A stretch of DNA of 64,000 nt. Source: Dillenia suffruticosa (lineage: Eukaryota > Streptophyta > Magnoliopsida > Dilleniales > Dilleniaceae). Shown here piece after piece: positions 22,487 through 32,900 of the stretch. The DNA lies in NCBI GenBank assembly GCA_033439265.1, contig JAVTVX010000019.1, positions 15,960,039 to 16,024,038 of the forward strand. The letters are read 5' to 3'. The notes under the pieces were generated by a model. It saw only the letters and a program-made list of their open reading frames with translations, made no database searches and was not told the DNA's origin. Numbering within the stretch: the first letter of the stretch is position 1; each line of letters opens with the position of its first letter. Position numbers and translations under genes: made by a program.

Positions 22487-23953
22487 TGATAGAACTTAAA
22501 TAAGTGTAATATTTACGATTGATTTTGTATTATTTTTGAATAAATATTATACTAATATTTATGTTTTGTGACATTTGATTTAGGAGGAGACTTATTTTGG
22601 AAAATGAAGAAAAATGAGCTAAATTGGAGCAATTTTGTAAAGTATGGAAATTGGACAGCAATGCTCTTTCATTAGCACGTGGGCACGTGGATTTCAAGAG
22701 GCAAGCAAGAGGTTTTGAAGATTTATTGCAGTAAAAATTTCCTTTCCTAGTTACACATTCAAGAGGAAGTTGGGATGGAATTGAAGATATTGAAGAATTT
22801 TATTCCATTCCTAATATTTAGGAAAAGAAATTTTTAAAGATGTATATTTGTTAGATATTATGTTTTAGGAATTTTACTTTTTACTTTTTACTTTCTTTTT
22901 ATTTAGTAGTTATTAGGGTTAGAAATATTTACTTTTTACAAATAGGAAAAATCATATGTTCTTTAGGGTTTCTACTCCTATATATATAGGAGTATTCCAT
23001 ACTTTTTGGAGGAGAACCTTGGAGGAGGCAGCCGGGCAGCCCCTTGGGGGCAGCACTATTCACGTCTACAGTAACAGCCTCAGCCGGGGGAGAAACTCTT
23101 TGTTCTTTTCTTCATTCCTTAGGAGCAATAAATCCTTTTTTATGAGTTTTCTTTTTATTATGCTTTGTTTTTAATTTATTTTTCTAGTCAAAGGATTATT
23201 GAACTCTTGATGAATGATGATTGTGAGATCTAAATGATCTTATTTGCTTGATATTTGTGGGTATTTATTTAATCTCTATGTTTAGTGTTTATGATTGTTT
23301 TGGGATTGTTAAATAGAGGCCTATGTTTGATAACCCTAGAATAGTCTACAACCATTTAAAAATAGCAAGATTTGTGTATTTTTAATGGAGTGGTAATTGA
23401 CATAATTTTATGGTCTCGCAAGCGGTAGGATGTATGTCAAGAGATTAGGTAATCTAATTTAAATAAATCCAGGTTGGAATTTACTGATTAGAATTGGGTC
23501 TCTCTAGATCTTAATGCTGTCGGAACATTAAATCCAACGAGGGTCTCTTGGGTTGTCTTTCGATTAGGGAAGTAATTAACGATGGTATCTTGATTACCGA
23601 AGAAGTACGGAGAGATTGGTCGTTTCGTGGTACTTAGCGGCTATAACCAATTTATTCGCATAATATCGAGTAATTTTTGTATCGATGATCAATCAAATAT
23701 ATCAAGATGGAAATAACTCCTTTGGCTAGGTTTTCTCTCATTGATATCCATTCTTTTAATTGGCATTATTTAGTTGTTTTATTTTAGTTAATTTATTTAT
23801 TTTTGTTAGATTTAAATCATCTCTCAAACCCCCATATTTTCATTTTCCTTGAAAGAGATAAATCCGTCGTTCCCTGTGGATTCGACCCTGCTCACCCTAG
23901 ACTCGTCTTAGTGAAGTAGGTAATTTTATTTTTGATTGTTTGACGACACACCA
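22487..23953 (+). repeat. 3' LTR of the gypsy element
   Basis: Pairs with 17557-19023. It is followed at once by the target duplication CATAT. Confidence 0.96.
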
Positions 23954-24043
23954 CATATCTATGTGCCCAATGAAAAAAAATAATAATAAACACCTGTATG
24001 AAGATGAACCCTAATAAAGTCATGATAAACGTGGCCTTGAAAT

Positions 24044-24257
24044 GACCTGTCTGGTTAGAGGGTTATTTTTTTCGAAAAAGGAAAGAAAAAGGTTAGAATA
24101 ACAATAAGTAGAAGCAAAAAGAGGCAAATTCTCTAATAGCTTCTCATATATATGGACCTATCTGGTTAAAGGGTTATTCATTTTGAAAAAGAAAAGAAAA
24201 AGGTTAGAATAACAAGCAAAAAGAGGCAAATTCTCTGATAAGCTTCTCATATATATG
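24044..24257. repeat. 111-bp tandem duplication
   Basis: Copy one 24044-24154 and copy two 24155-24257, both starting GACCTRTCTGGTTARAGGG and ending GCTTCTCATATATATG. Several substitutions and a ~9-base indel separate them. Confidence 0.85.
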
Positions 24258-27090
24258 TATCGTCTCTTGTCCTGCAAAGTTTCAAAAATCTACGTATGTT
24301 CCTTGTTAGCTGCAATTTATGTCATCCATATCCTTTAATACACCCCCCAACAAACCCACATAGATTTTAGTCTTCAAAAATAGGCTCCTCGAAGGTCTCT
24401 CCTTAAATCTATCCTGATTTGATAATTTTTAAAACATGCACAAATTGGGCGGAGATATGTCCTAATTGCCAAATTAAGGCTCAACTTGGAGTATTTAGGG
24501 TCATTGCTTCGTTTGCATATGATAATTTTGTTAATTAATTAGTAGGGGGTTATTTGCTAATAGTGTAAATCAGAAGTTAGTTCCAAAATATAGGAGACTA
24601 ATTGGCAAATAGGCTAATGTGCAGGGAGTTTGTGCAGTTTACCCATTGTTAAATTGGTATAGATTCATTCCATTAATTTAATATTATCAACTAGGAGTCA
24701 TGTTCTTGTGAATATGTTATAGAATCATCTTTTGGTAGAAAAAGAATATACAATATTTAGATAGAGAGAGAGAGGGCTGGTATATTTTGTCTTTCTTTTG
24801 CTGTCCTCTTTGCCATGTCCCACTTTTATGGCAAAATCCATGAAGCACAAATCCTTCTAATTGGAGCTTGTGCGAATGTGGTATACAAACACTTGCTAGA
24901 TACTCGTTGAATATGTGCCAAATACTAATGAAACTCCTAATTAGATACTTAACATATACTTCTTGTGATAATTATTTTGCCAAATGTGCTTATATACTGA
25001 TTGATAACAAGTATGTGGATGAGAACATCGTGATTTTTTTTTCCTTTAATGAAATGTTACCCAAGTTGTACACCCTATGTGTTCAACTGAGTTGTATTGA
25101 GCTATAATGTTCTATATTATCAAGGTTTTAGATAGAGGAGTTATGATAAGTTAGCTCCTTGGATGAGTTTTGTTTGATAAGACTGAACTACACTACCCTA
25201 TTTTGCAAAACACCCTTTACACTTGTTAAAACGTAAATTCTATATTTTCATTTGAGTCCATGGCTTCTTAGACAAATCCTGTTGTGTGCAAGTTTCATAT
25301 GTGTCTCTCTATTTAAAAAATTGAAAATATTTTGACATACCTCTTGGTATGCTAACCATGAGATACTCTAGTGTCGGTGTCAAACACTTTTATAGCCTTT
25401 ATTCGAAGAGAAGGACATCCCATACTTTATTCCCTCCCAAAGTCCACCGGTTGGGAGTGAGCCTCTTGGATCCCAAAGGTGGGAATATTTATTAAGCTGC
25501 TGAGTTAGAGCCTGGGGACTTCCGTGCTCGCTGCTCCTAGTATCAGGGGGGAAAACCCCCTGAAACCCACAATAATTTAGCATTTAGGCATAGCATTAGG
25601 AAAAATCTTTAATTAATCGAGTCCCTTTTAATGCTGTTCTTTTACCTTTTAAAACAGGAAAAAAGAAAACAGATTGAAGATTGATGTATTAATTAGAATA
25701 CAGAAAAGTCAGCCCAAACATGTCTAGCCATGCTTGGATTGTGTTGGCTATGGACAGAGATATAGCTGGGCAGATATGTCTAGTATTTTGAAATTGCCTA
25801 CAGTGGTTCAGCTTTAGAAAAAGTAAAAGCAAACTACATCCCCTCGGTTCCATGAGCTAGAATGTTGAATTAGGCATTCTAGTCTATCTAAGGACATAAG
25901 TGAGATGATCACTCATTATTTGTTTTTCTTTATTAGACATCTACAATAAGCGAACAAATTGAAGGCTCTCATTAACTAACCCCAGCTTAAATGCTACTCC
26001 CAGGAAGTTATTGTTGTAGGAGGCATAATCTTACAGCACTTGGCTAACTTTATGCTTTCCTTGGAAGGGTAGTTCTGTGAACTCTTTTAATCCATATTCC
26101 AAGTTCTATTTGAATCTATTGCCTCGCTATATTCAAACCCCTAGAAAGGTTTTGAATAGAAGCATTTATAGAGATTTACAAATCCATTTCCGAATACTGA
26201 AATGAGATGGGATAGACATAGTCTGTATGTAATTCAATCTTTATCCTCTCCAATCTGCATAACTAATGCCAAAAGTTGTCAAGATTAGTTATTTTCATCC
26301 GCAAAAATCTAAGTAAAGCAGTCTATTATGCCAAAAAGCGACAGATGACCAATCTCTTTCTTGTTTCTCTTGCCCCTCTCACACGACAAGGAGGAACACG
26401 TGGACTTAAAAGAAGCTTCCAAATCAGAATCAGATAAATTCAACCAGCAGAGCTTAGCAAAGGGATCCATAATTTCTTACAATACCTGGCTTGGCCAAAG
26501 ATGCAAGTAGAGGAGTAATTGGAGGAGATAATCTCTTATTTAAGTCCCCTTACCCAAAACCAGTGACTTGACGGACCCATATCCAATTATTTAAAACTGT
26601 CAAAAAACATACACAAAAATTAATATCCATAATATATGGGCTAATGGCCAATTGCCTGAATGATAATTAGGATAGATTCAAAAAAATCAGCCTATAACTT
26701 CTGACACTATAACTGGTGGTCCAGGACTAGTTTGGAACTTGTTCCTTCTTATATTGGCTGTTACCTTCTTATTTTGGCTGTTTCAGCCATCGTTATCCAG
26801 TTTGCCAATTTCTTTTTATTCTTGTCTTTTTTATTTCCTTTTGTGATTATGATAACCAGTTTTAGTCCAGTGGTCATGATCACTATTTTTGCTGATATTA
26901 TTGCATCCCCCTTAATAAAGGCAGCAGCAACCCTATTTATTCTAAGCAATTAGAGATGGGACATTTGGAGGTGCTTACTTTTATGAGGTTTTTCTTTTTC
27001 TTTTTTCTTTTTTTTTTCTTTTTTTCTTCTTTTTATTTTATATTTTTGAGAGAGAGAGAGAGAGGGAGAGAGAATCCATTTAACTTGTAG
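24258..27090. other. Intergenic, no gene recognised
   Basis: No convincing exon in either strand. Short GA runs lie at 24764-24776 and 27049-27073, and a T/C-rich tract at 26990-27040. Overlapping hydrophobic frames on both strands near 26732-26953 are composition artefacts. Confidence 0.5.
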
Positions 27091-28069
27091 ATGTCTTTTA
27101 GTACAACCATTTCGTACATTCTTTTGGTTGTTCTCCCGATATGTCTAGGGAACCAACCATCCCATTATATTAACATTTCCATATTATGTCCCCATGTTGA
27201 TAATTGATCTGTTTTCGTATGAGCTCCCTGTCACAATCTTGAATTTTACATTTGTCGACATGAGTACTAGCAAATATTGAATTTCTTACAACTTGGAAAT
27301 TTTCTTTGAAATAATATGGGTACTAAATGGAGGTTTCAATTTTTTGATAGTAGCCTTCCACTATTGGGGATAATCTTTGCAATGGAGCAGGTGACTGATT
27401 TTTTCCTTTCAGCTCCTATTTTTTATTTTTCTTTTGCTAGCCATTATGGTACTTAATATGACACTATGACTAGTCCGTTTTGATAATTTTCAGATTTAGA
27501 TGAACCTTGTATTATACATACTGAGATTTTTAATCAATGTTTCCAATTTTGAGAGTTGGAGGCGAAGTAGCGAAGTGAGAGTGGATTGGAGAGAGGGGTT
27601 ATGGGAGCATGTAGTAATGGTCTTTTAGTACATGGGAGGCGAAGGCGAACTCATATGTCTTTTAGTACCACATCTGCTACGATCTTTTGGAAGTTTCCCC
27701 AATCTTTGTCTAGGAAACCAACCCTTCCATGTATTGTCATTTCCAATTTCGTGTTCCCATGTTGATAATCGATATGTTGTAACGTGAGCTTCCTTGCCAC
27801 AATCTTGAATTCTACTTTTGTCAAAACATTAGATTTTTAAGATTTTCAAATATTAAACTTCTTAGAACTTGGAAATTTTCTTTTAAATGGTATGAGTGTT
27901 AAATGGAGGTTTCTATTTTTTGACACTAGCATTGTAATATTGGGGATAATTTTTGCAATAGAGCAGATGGCTAACTTTTTCAGATGCTTTTTTTTTTCCC
28001 TCTTTTGCCAGCTGTTCTAGATGATATGACACTATTACTAGTCCTTTTTGGTAATTGTCAGATTTAGAT
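27091..28069. repeat. Old ~564-bp tandem duplication, first part
   Basis: Copy A 27091-27654 and copy B from 27655 share ATGTCTTTTAGTAC, CCCATGTTGATAAT, CACAATCTTGAATT, TAAATGGAGGTTTC and ATTGGGGATAAT in the same order. Copy B is interrupted at 28069 by the copia element and resumes at 32773 with ATGAACCTTGTATT..TCAATGTTTCCAATT, found in copy A near 27500. No coding content was seen. Confidence 0.85.
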
Positions 28070-28341
28070 TGTCAATATATTCTTCTTTTCTTATTTAGTT
28101 TTGTTATAGTTGTATATCCCTTGATTAGGTCTCTAAATATTTTCAATATTATTGTAAATATTTTTACTGTAAGTAATGCTGTAATTTTTCTTGTAATAGG
28201 GCTAGAACTAAGGAATCTGATTATGCTTACTATATTAGACCCTAGAATTAAGAGATTTGATTATTCTTAATATCTATATATTGTAATTCTCTTAATGAAA
28301 TAAGTAGAATAATTTTTCATAAATTCTCTTTTATTTTGTCA
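28070..28341 (+). repeat. 5' LTR of the copia element
   Basis: TGTCAATATATTC...CTTTTATTTTGTCA. It contains a TATATATTGTAA stretch near 28273 and pairs with 32511-32767. Confidence 0.95.
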
Positions 28342-28353
28342 TGGTATTAGAGC
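28342..28353 (+). promoter_or_regulatory. Primer binding site, initiator tRNA-Met
   Basis: TGGTATTAGAGC directly abuts the LTR; one base differs from the usual TGGTATCAGAGC. Confidence 0.9.
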
Positions 28354-28488
28354 CAAAAGTTTGAGATCATTTCATCTTGTGTCTGGTTCTTTGTTTATCT
28401 CCAAGATCTTAGTGCTTTGTTCCTTTGTCTTTTTTCGTGTTCTTCTATTCTGTTTTCTTAGACTTGGTCTTTTAGTTCTTGTTTCTAG

Positions 28489-29275
28489 TTGGATCATGTC
28501 TTTGGAACGATTGAACATTTTCTTGTTCGATTTAATGGCAAGAACTATTCTGCTTTGGGGTTTCAATTTCAGATGTTTGTCAAGGGAAAGGAATTACGAG
28601 GTCATATTGATGGGACAGATCCTATACTTAACAGCGAAAAGGATAAAGAGAAATATGTGAAATGGGAGGTGAAGGATGCTCAGATTATGTCTTGGATCCT
28701 TGGAAGTGTGGAACCCTCCATACTTCTCAATCTCAATCCTTATAAGACCTCTAGAGAAATGTGGGATTATTTGAAGAAAATTTACAATCAAAGCAATGCA
28801 GCACGAAGGTTTCAATTGGAACTCAAGTTGGGTCAACTCATTCAGGGGAGTATGTCAATCCAAGAGTTTTATTCTTCCTTTGGTAATCTCGAAGGACTCA
28901 TTGCTATCCAACGAGTGCATGAGACTTGCAAGTGTGACCAGTTTTTAATGAAGTTAAGGGGGGAGTTTGAACCAATTAGATCTAACCTGATGAACAGAGA
29001 ACCAGTTCCTTTATTGGATATTTGTGTAGGAGAGCTTCTTAGGGAAGAACAACAGCTAATTACAGAGGCTGAAAACTCAAAATTCTGCTCTAATTCCTGT
29101 TGCCTAAGCTGCTCAAGGGAGATCTAAAAGAGGTAGAGATATGACTAATGTCCAGTGCTATAATTGCAAATTGCAAAGGATTTGGGCACATTGCCACTAA
29201 TTGTGCAAAAATATTTTGCAATTATTGTAAAAAAACGGAGCATATCATCAAAGATTGTTCCATTTAGCCTCCAAA
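28489..29275 (+). pseudogene. copia gag, frameshifted
   Basis: The main frame from 28489 encodes a UBN2-type copia Gag (VRFNGKNYSALGFQFQMFVKG, then WEVKDAQIMSWILGSVEP and MWDYLKKIYNQSNAARRFQLE). The original start may be ATG 28495 in another frame, which opens MSLERL before a shift. The frame shifts again near 29100. The zinc-knuckle region follows at 29155-29266 with two CCHC-like motifs: CYNCK..GHIATNC, split by a small insertion, and FCNYCKKTEHIIKDC. Two knuckles in tandem are less usual than one. Gag would package the element RNA in cytoplasmic particles. Confidence 0.85.
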
Positions 29276-29735
29276 GAAATCTGAAATTGCCTACAATGTC
29301 TCGGTTGGTTCCTCAAATGCCTCTAGTCCTGGTCAGTCTTCTATTACTCCTGAAATGGTCCAACAAATGATCGTTTCTACCCTTTCTACTTTAGGCCTTT
29401 TAGGTAACAAAAATTCTAATCCTAAGTTTTGGTATTTTGATTCTGGTGCTTCCAATCACATGACCAACACTGCCTTACCATTAAATAATGTTAAGAAATA
29501 CAAAGGTAATCTTCAGATTCATACTGCCGATGGTAATTCCTTACCTATCACAGCTGTTGGTGATATTTCAGCCTCTTCAAATACTGTTTTTGTGTCTCCT
29601 AAGCTGTTCACTAATCTTATATCTGTTGGTCAATTAGTTGACAACAATTGTAGTGTTCAATTCTCAAATTTTGGTTGTCTTATGCAAGATCAAGTGTCTG
29701 GGAAGATGATCGCGAAGGGACCAAAAGTGTGATGT
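29268..29735 (+). pseudogene. copia protease region
   Basis: Open from 29268 to TGA near 29730 apart from frame joins. The active site reads FWYFDSGASNHMTN near 29428-29470, with catalytic Asp-Ser-Gly present. Typical copia protease blocks follow (ADGNSLPITAVGDI, LFTNLISVGQLVDNNC). Confidence 0.85.
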
Positions 29736-30670
29736 CTTTTTCCTTTATTTTTATCTCCCTCTCTAGTGTCAAATTATGTTGCTTGTAATGCTGTTCAATG
29801 TGATAATCAGGTGTGGCATAGACGTTTAGGACATCCTAATCCTCATGTTCTTCGACTCTTGCTTAAATCTGGTTTACTTGGAAATAAAATTTCAACTTCT
29901 TCTCATAATGACTTGTTGACTGTGCATCTTGCAAATTTGGTAAAAGCAAAACGCATCCTTTTGCATCGCATAAAACCCGCACCACCAAGCATTTTGAACT
30001 TGTACATACTGATGTATGGGGTATTGCACCTATAATTTCTCGTGAACATTACAAATACTTTGTTACATTTATCGATGATTTCACTCGCTTCACTTGGGTA
30101 TATTTACTTCGGTCTAAAAGTGAGATTTTCTCTGTATTTAAAGTCTTTCTTGCTTTAGTTGAAACAAAATTTTCTGTCAAAATCAAAATTTTACAATCTG
30201 ATTCGGGCCGTGAATATATGTCAAATGAATTTCAATTTTTTCTTCAAAGTCATGGGATCATATCACAATGTTATTATCCTTTCACTCCACAACAAAACGG
30301 TGTGGCTAAAAGAAAGAATCATCATCTTCTCAATGCTGTTCGAACTCTTCTAATTGAGTCTTTGTTCCTTCGCATTTTTGGTGTGAAGTTTTGTCTACTG
30401 CTGTTTATTTGATCAATAGATTACCATCTCCCAACTTGAACAATGATTTTCCTACTTTTGCTTGTTTGGGCATGCACCAAATTGTTCCAATCTTCATATT
30501 TTTGGATGTGTTTGTTTTGTTCACCTTCCTACACATGAGAGAAATAAACTTAATGCCCAATCTGTCAAGTGTGCCTTTTTAGGATATGTTGGAATCCAAA
30601 AAGGATTTGTTTGCTATGATCCTCATGCCCGTCGAACTCGTGTCTCTAGGAATGTTATTTTTTTTTAAAT
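29736..30670 (+). pseudogene. copia integrase, multiply frameshifted
   Basis: The zinc-binding start reads VWHRRLGHPNPHVLRLLL near 29812. The core reads VTFIDDFTRFTWVYLLRSKS near 30063, then the second Asp block SDSGREYMSNEFQ near 30195 and the Glu block QNGVAKRKNHHLLNAVRTLL near 30294. The C-terminal copia block FGCVCFVHLPTHERNKLNAQSVKCAFLGY starts near 30490. At least three frame changes separate these pieces. Confidence 0.85.
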
Positions 30671-31049
30671 CAACCCTTCTTTAGCACAGAATAGACTTCA
30701 GAATTCCCTTCTCTATCTGCTTTACCACATTTTCCTGAGTCGCCAACATCAGTCCAAAGGTTTAAATCTGGCTATGTTTATTGTCAACTCACTCCTACAT
30801 CTGATCCTTCTACAGGTCTCACTGAGGTCCCTCCATATCTTCCTGCGGCATCTGATTCTGTTCTACCCATTTCCAATGATCCACCTCCTCTTCGAAGAAG
30901 CTCTAGACCTAAAAGGTATGGGTTTTCAAACCGTAAGGCCATGTCTACTACGTTGTCTTCTATTTCTATTCCCACTTGTTATACACAGGCTAGGGAACAT
31001 GAGTGTTGGCAACAAGCAATGGAAGCAAAACTCCAAGTACTTGCGGAAA

Positions 31050-32503
31050 ACCATACCTAGGACATTGTTTCCTGTCCTCCAAATGTTAAACCCATTGGTA
31101 GTAAGTGGGTCTATACTATGAAACTCAAGTCTGATGGCTCTTTGGACAGATACAAAGCTCGATTGGTTGCTCTTGGCAATAAACAAGAATATGGCCTCGA
31201 CTATGAAGAAACATTCGCACCAGTTGCTAAGATGACCACGTTGAGAACCATTCTTGCTATTGCATCTTCTAAATCTTGGTCTTTACATTAGATGGATGTA
31301 AAAAATGTCTTCTTGAATGGGGACCTTAAGGAAGAGATTTACATGAAACTTTCACCCGGTATGTCAATGACGGCTTCTTATGAAGTTTGCAAGCTAAGAC
31401 GCTCTTTGTACGGATTGAAGCAGGCACCTAGGGCCTGGTTTGAGAAGTTTCGCAGCACTGTTCTCACATTCTCTTTCACACAAAGTCAATATGATTCATC
31501 ACTATTCTTTCACAAGACAGTCACTGGTATGATTTTTCTCTTAGTCTATGTTGATGATATTATCATCACTGGTGATGACAATCGGTTGATCACAAAGCTT
31601 CAAAATATGTTGCCTAGTACATTTAAAATGAAAGATCTTGGGCACCTCACATATTTTTTGGGGCTAGAAGTTCACTCTCGAGATCATGGTTTGTTCTTAA
31701 ATCAACATAAATATATCCAAGATCTTATTAAATTAGCTGATTTAAAGGATGCTACTACAGTTGATACGCCAATGGAGGTGAATGTGAAATACCAAAAAGA
31801 TGAAGGTGAGCTTTTGCATGATCCTTTTTTATATAGACAACTTGTTGGTAATCTTATCTACTTAACAATTACAAGGCCCGATATCTCATATGCTGTCCAT
31901 ATAGTCAGCAAATTTATGCAATCACCTCGACATCTTCATCTTGCTGCAGTTCATCGCATTATTTGATACTTAATTGGGTCACCTACTCGTGGGTTGTTTT
32001 TTCCTACAAAATCTGCTCTTCATTTGATTGCATATAGTGATGCAAATTGGGCTGGCTGCCCGGATACTAGGAAGTCTACAACCGGGTGGTGCATCTTTCT
32101 TGGTGCTGCCTTAATTTCTTGGAAGTGTAAGAAGCAGGATTTTGTCTCTAAATCTTCCACGGAGGCTGAGTATAGAGCCATGTCTGCAACTTGTTCTGAA
32201 ATTGTGTGGTTACGTGGTCTTCTTTCCGAACTTGGATTTCCTCCAACTGATCCGACTCCACTTCATGGTGATAATACTAGTGCCATTCAAATAGCTGTGA
32301 ATCTAGTATATCATGAATGCACAAAGCACATAGAGGTGGACTGTCATTACATTAGGGAGGCCTTCACTCGAGGTGTTATCACTCTTCCTCATCTTACTAT
32401 TGATCTTCAAATTGCTGATATCTTTACGAAAGCTTTGACCCGCGAACGACACAAGTTTCTCAGTTGCAAATTGATGCTGCTCGACTTACCCGCATCAATT
32501 TGA
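31050..32503 (+). pseudogene. copia reverse transcriptase and RNase H
   Basis: The frame starts near 31090 (YTMKLKSDGSLDRYKARLVALG) and is interrupted by TAG at 31289-31291, immediately before MDVKNVFLNGDLKEEIYMKL. It is then open from 31292 to 31966. The catalytic motif LVYVDDIIITGDD near 31540-31580 is intact. After another stop, RNase H runs 31994-32503 (YSDANWAGCPDTRKSTTG, KSSTEAEYRAMS, LHGDNTSAIQIA, HIEVDCHYIREAF, DIFTKAL), with the acidic residues in place. It is the best-preserved polymerase in the window but lacks a continuous frame. Confidence 0.9.
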
Positions 32504-32510
32504 GGGGGGA
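32501..32510 (+). promoter_or_regulatory. Polypurine tract of the copia element
   Basis: TGAGGGGGGA directly before the 3' LTR. Confidence 0.85.
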
Positions 32511-32767
32511 TGTCAATATATTTTTCTTTTCTTATTTAGTTTTGTTATAATTGTATATCTCTCGATTAACTCTCTAAATATTTTCATTATTGTTGTAATT
32601 AATGCTGTAATTTTTCTTGTAATAGGGATAGGACTAAGGGATCTGATTATGTTTACTATATTAGATCCTAGAATTAAGGGATTTGATTATTCTTAATGTC
32701 TATATATTGTAATTCTCTTAATGAAATGAGTAGAATAATTTTTCAGAAATTCTCTTTTATTTTGTCA
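32511..32767 (+). repeat. 3' LTR of the copia element
   Basis: Pairs with 28070-28341. It lacks about 15 bases around the TGTAAATATTTTTACTG region of the 5' copy. Confidence 0.95.
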
Positions 32768-32772
32768 TAGAT

Positions 32773-32900
32773 GAACCTTGTATTTGACATGCCGAGAATT
32801 TTAATCAATGTTTCCAATTATGAGAGTCAGAAGCAAAGTGACAGAGTGAGAATGGATTCCAGGGTAAGGGGTGATGGGAGCATGTAGTAATGGTTGTCCA
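32773..32900. repeat. Tandem duplication copy B, second part
   Basis: Continues copy B after the copia insertion. It matches copy A 27499-27625, ending GGGAGCATGTAGTAATGG in both. Confidence 0.8.

Larger units (their letters stand above)
17557..23953 (+). mobile_element. Young, internally deleted Ty3/gypsy element (Athila-like)
   Basis: Perfect 5-bp duplications CATAT at 17552-17556 and 23954-23958 flank two LTRs of exactly 1,467 bp each. Aligned by eye they differ at about 19 sites with no indel, 16 of them transitions, so the insertion is recent. The primer site matches tRNA-Asp. The interior (19024-22486) keeps only a gag fragment and the last part of integrase; protease, reverse transcriptase, RNase H and most of gag are gone. 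Both LTR ends, the primer site and the polypurine tract are intact, so this copy probably moved using proteins supplied by a related full element. The Athila assignment is inferred from the primer type and the gag and integrase-end wording. Confidence 0.95.
28070..32767 (+). mobile_element. Ty1/copia element, moderately old
   Basis: Target duplication TAGAT at 28065-28069 and 32768-32772. LTRs of 272 and 257 bp differ by roughly 7 percent by eye plus one ~15-bp indel. A TGGTATTAGAGC primer site and a TGAGGGGGGA polypurine tract are present. The order gag, protease, integrase, reverse transcriptase, RNase H is complete. The reading frame is broken by a few frameshifts and nonsense changes, but the domains are well preserved. 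It is inserted in copy B of the tandem duplication, which therefore predates it. Confidence 0.96.

Noticed and set aside
25380-25583. 67-codon minus-strand frame in a GC-richer patch
   Set aside because: Could be a repeat fragment but no ends, duplication or homologous wording elsewhere in the window.
26732-26953. Overlapping hydrophobic frames on both strands
   Set aside because: Produced by T/A-rich composition; no domain, no splice context, no repeat evidence.
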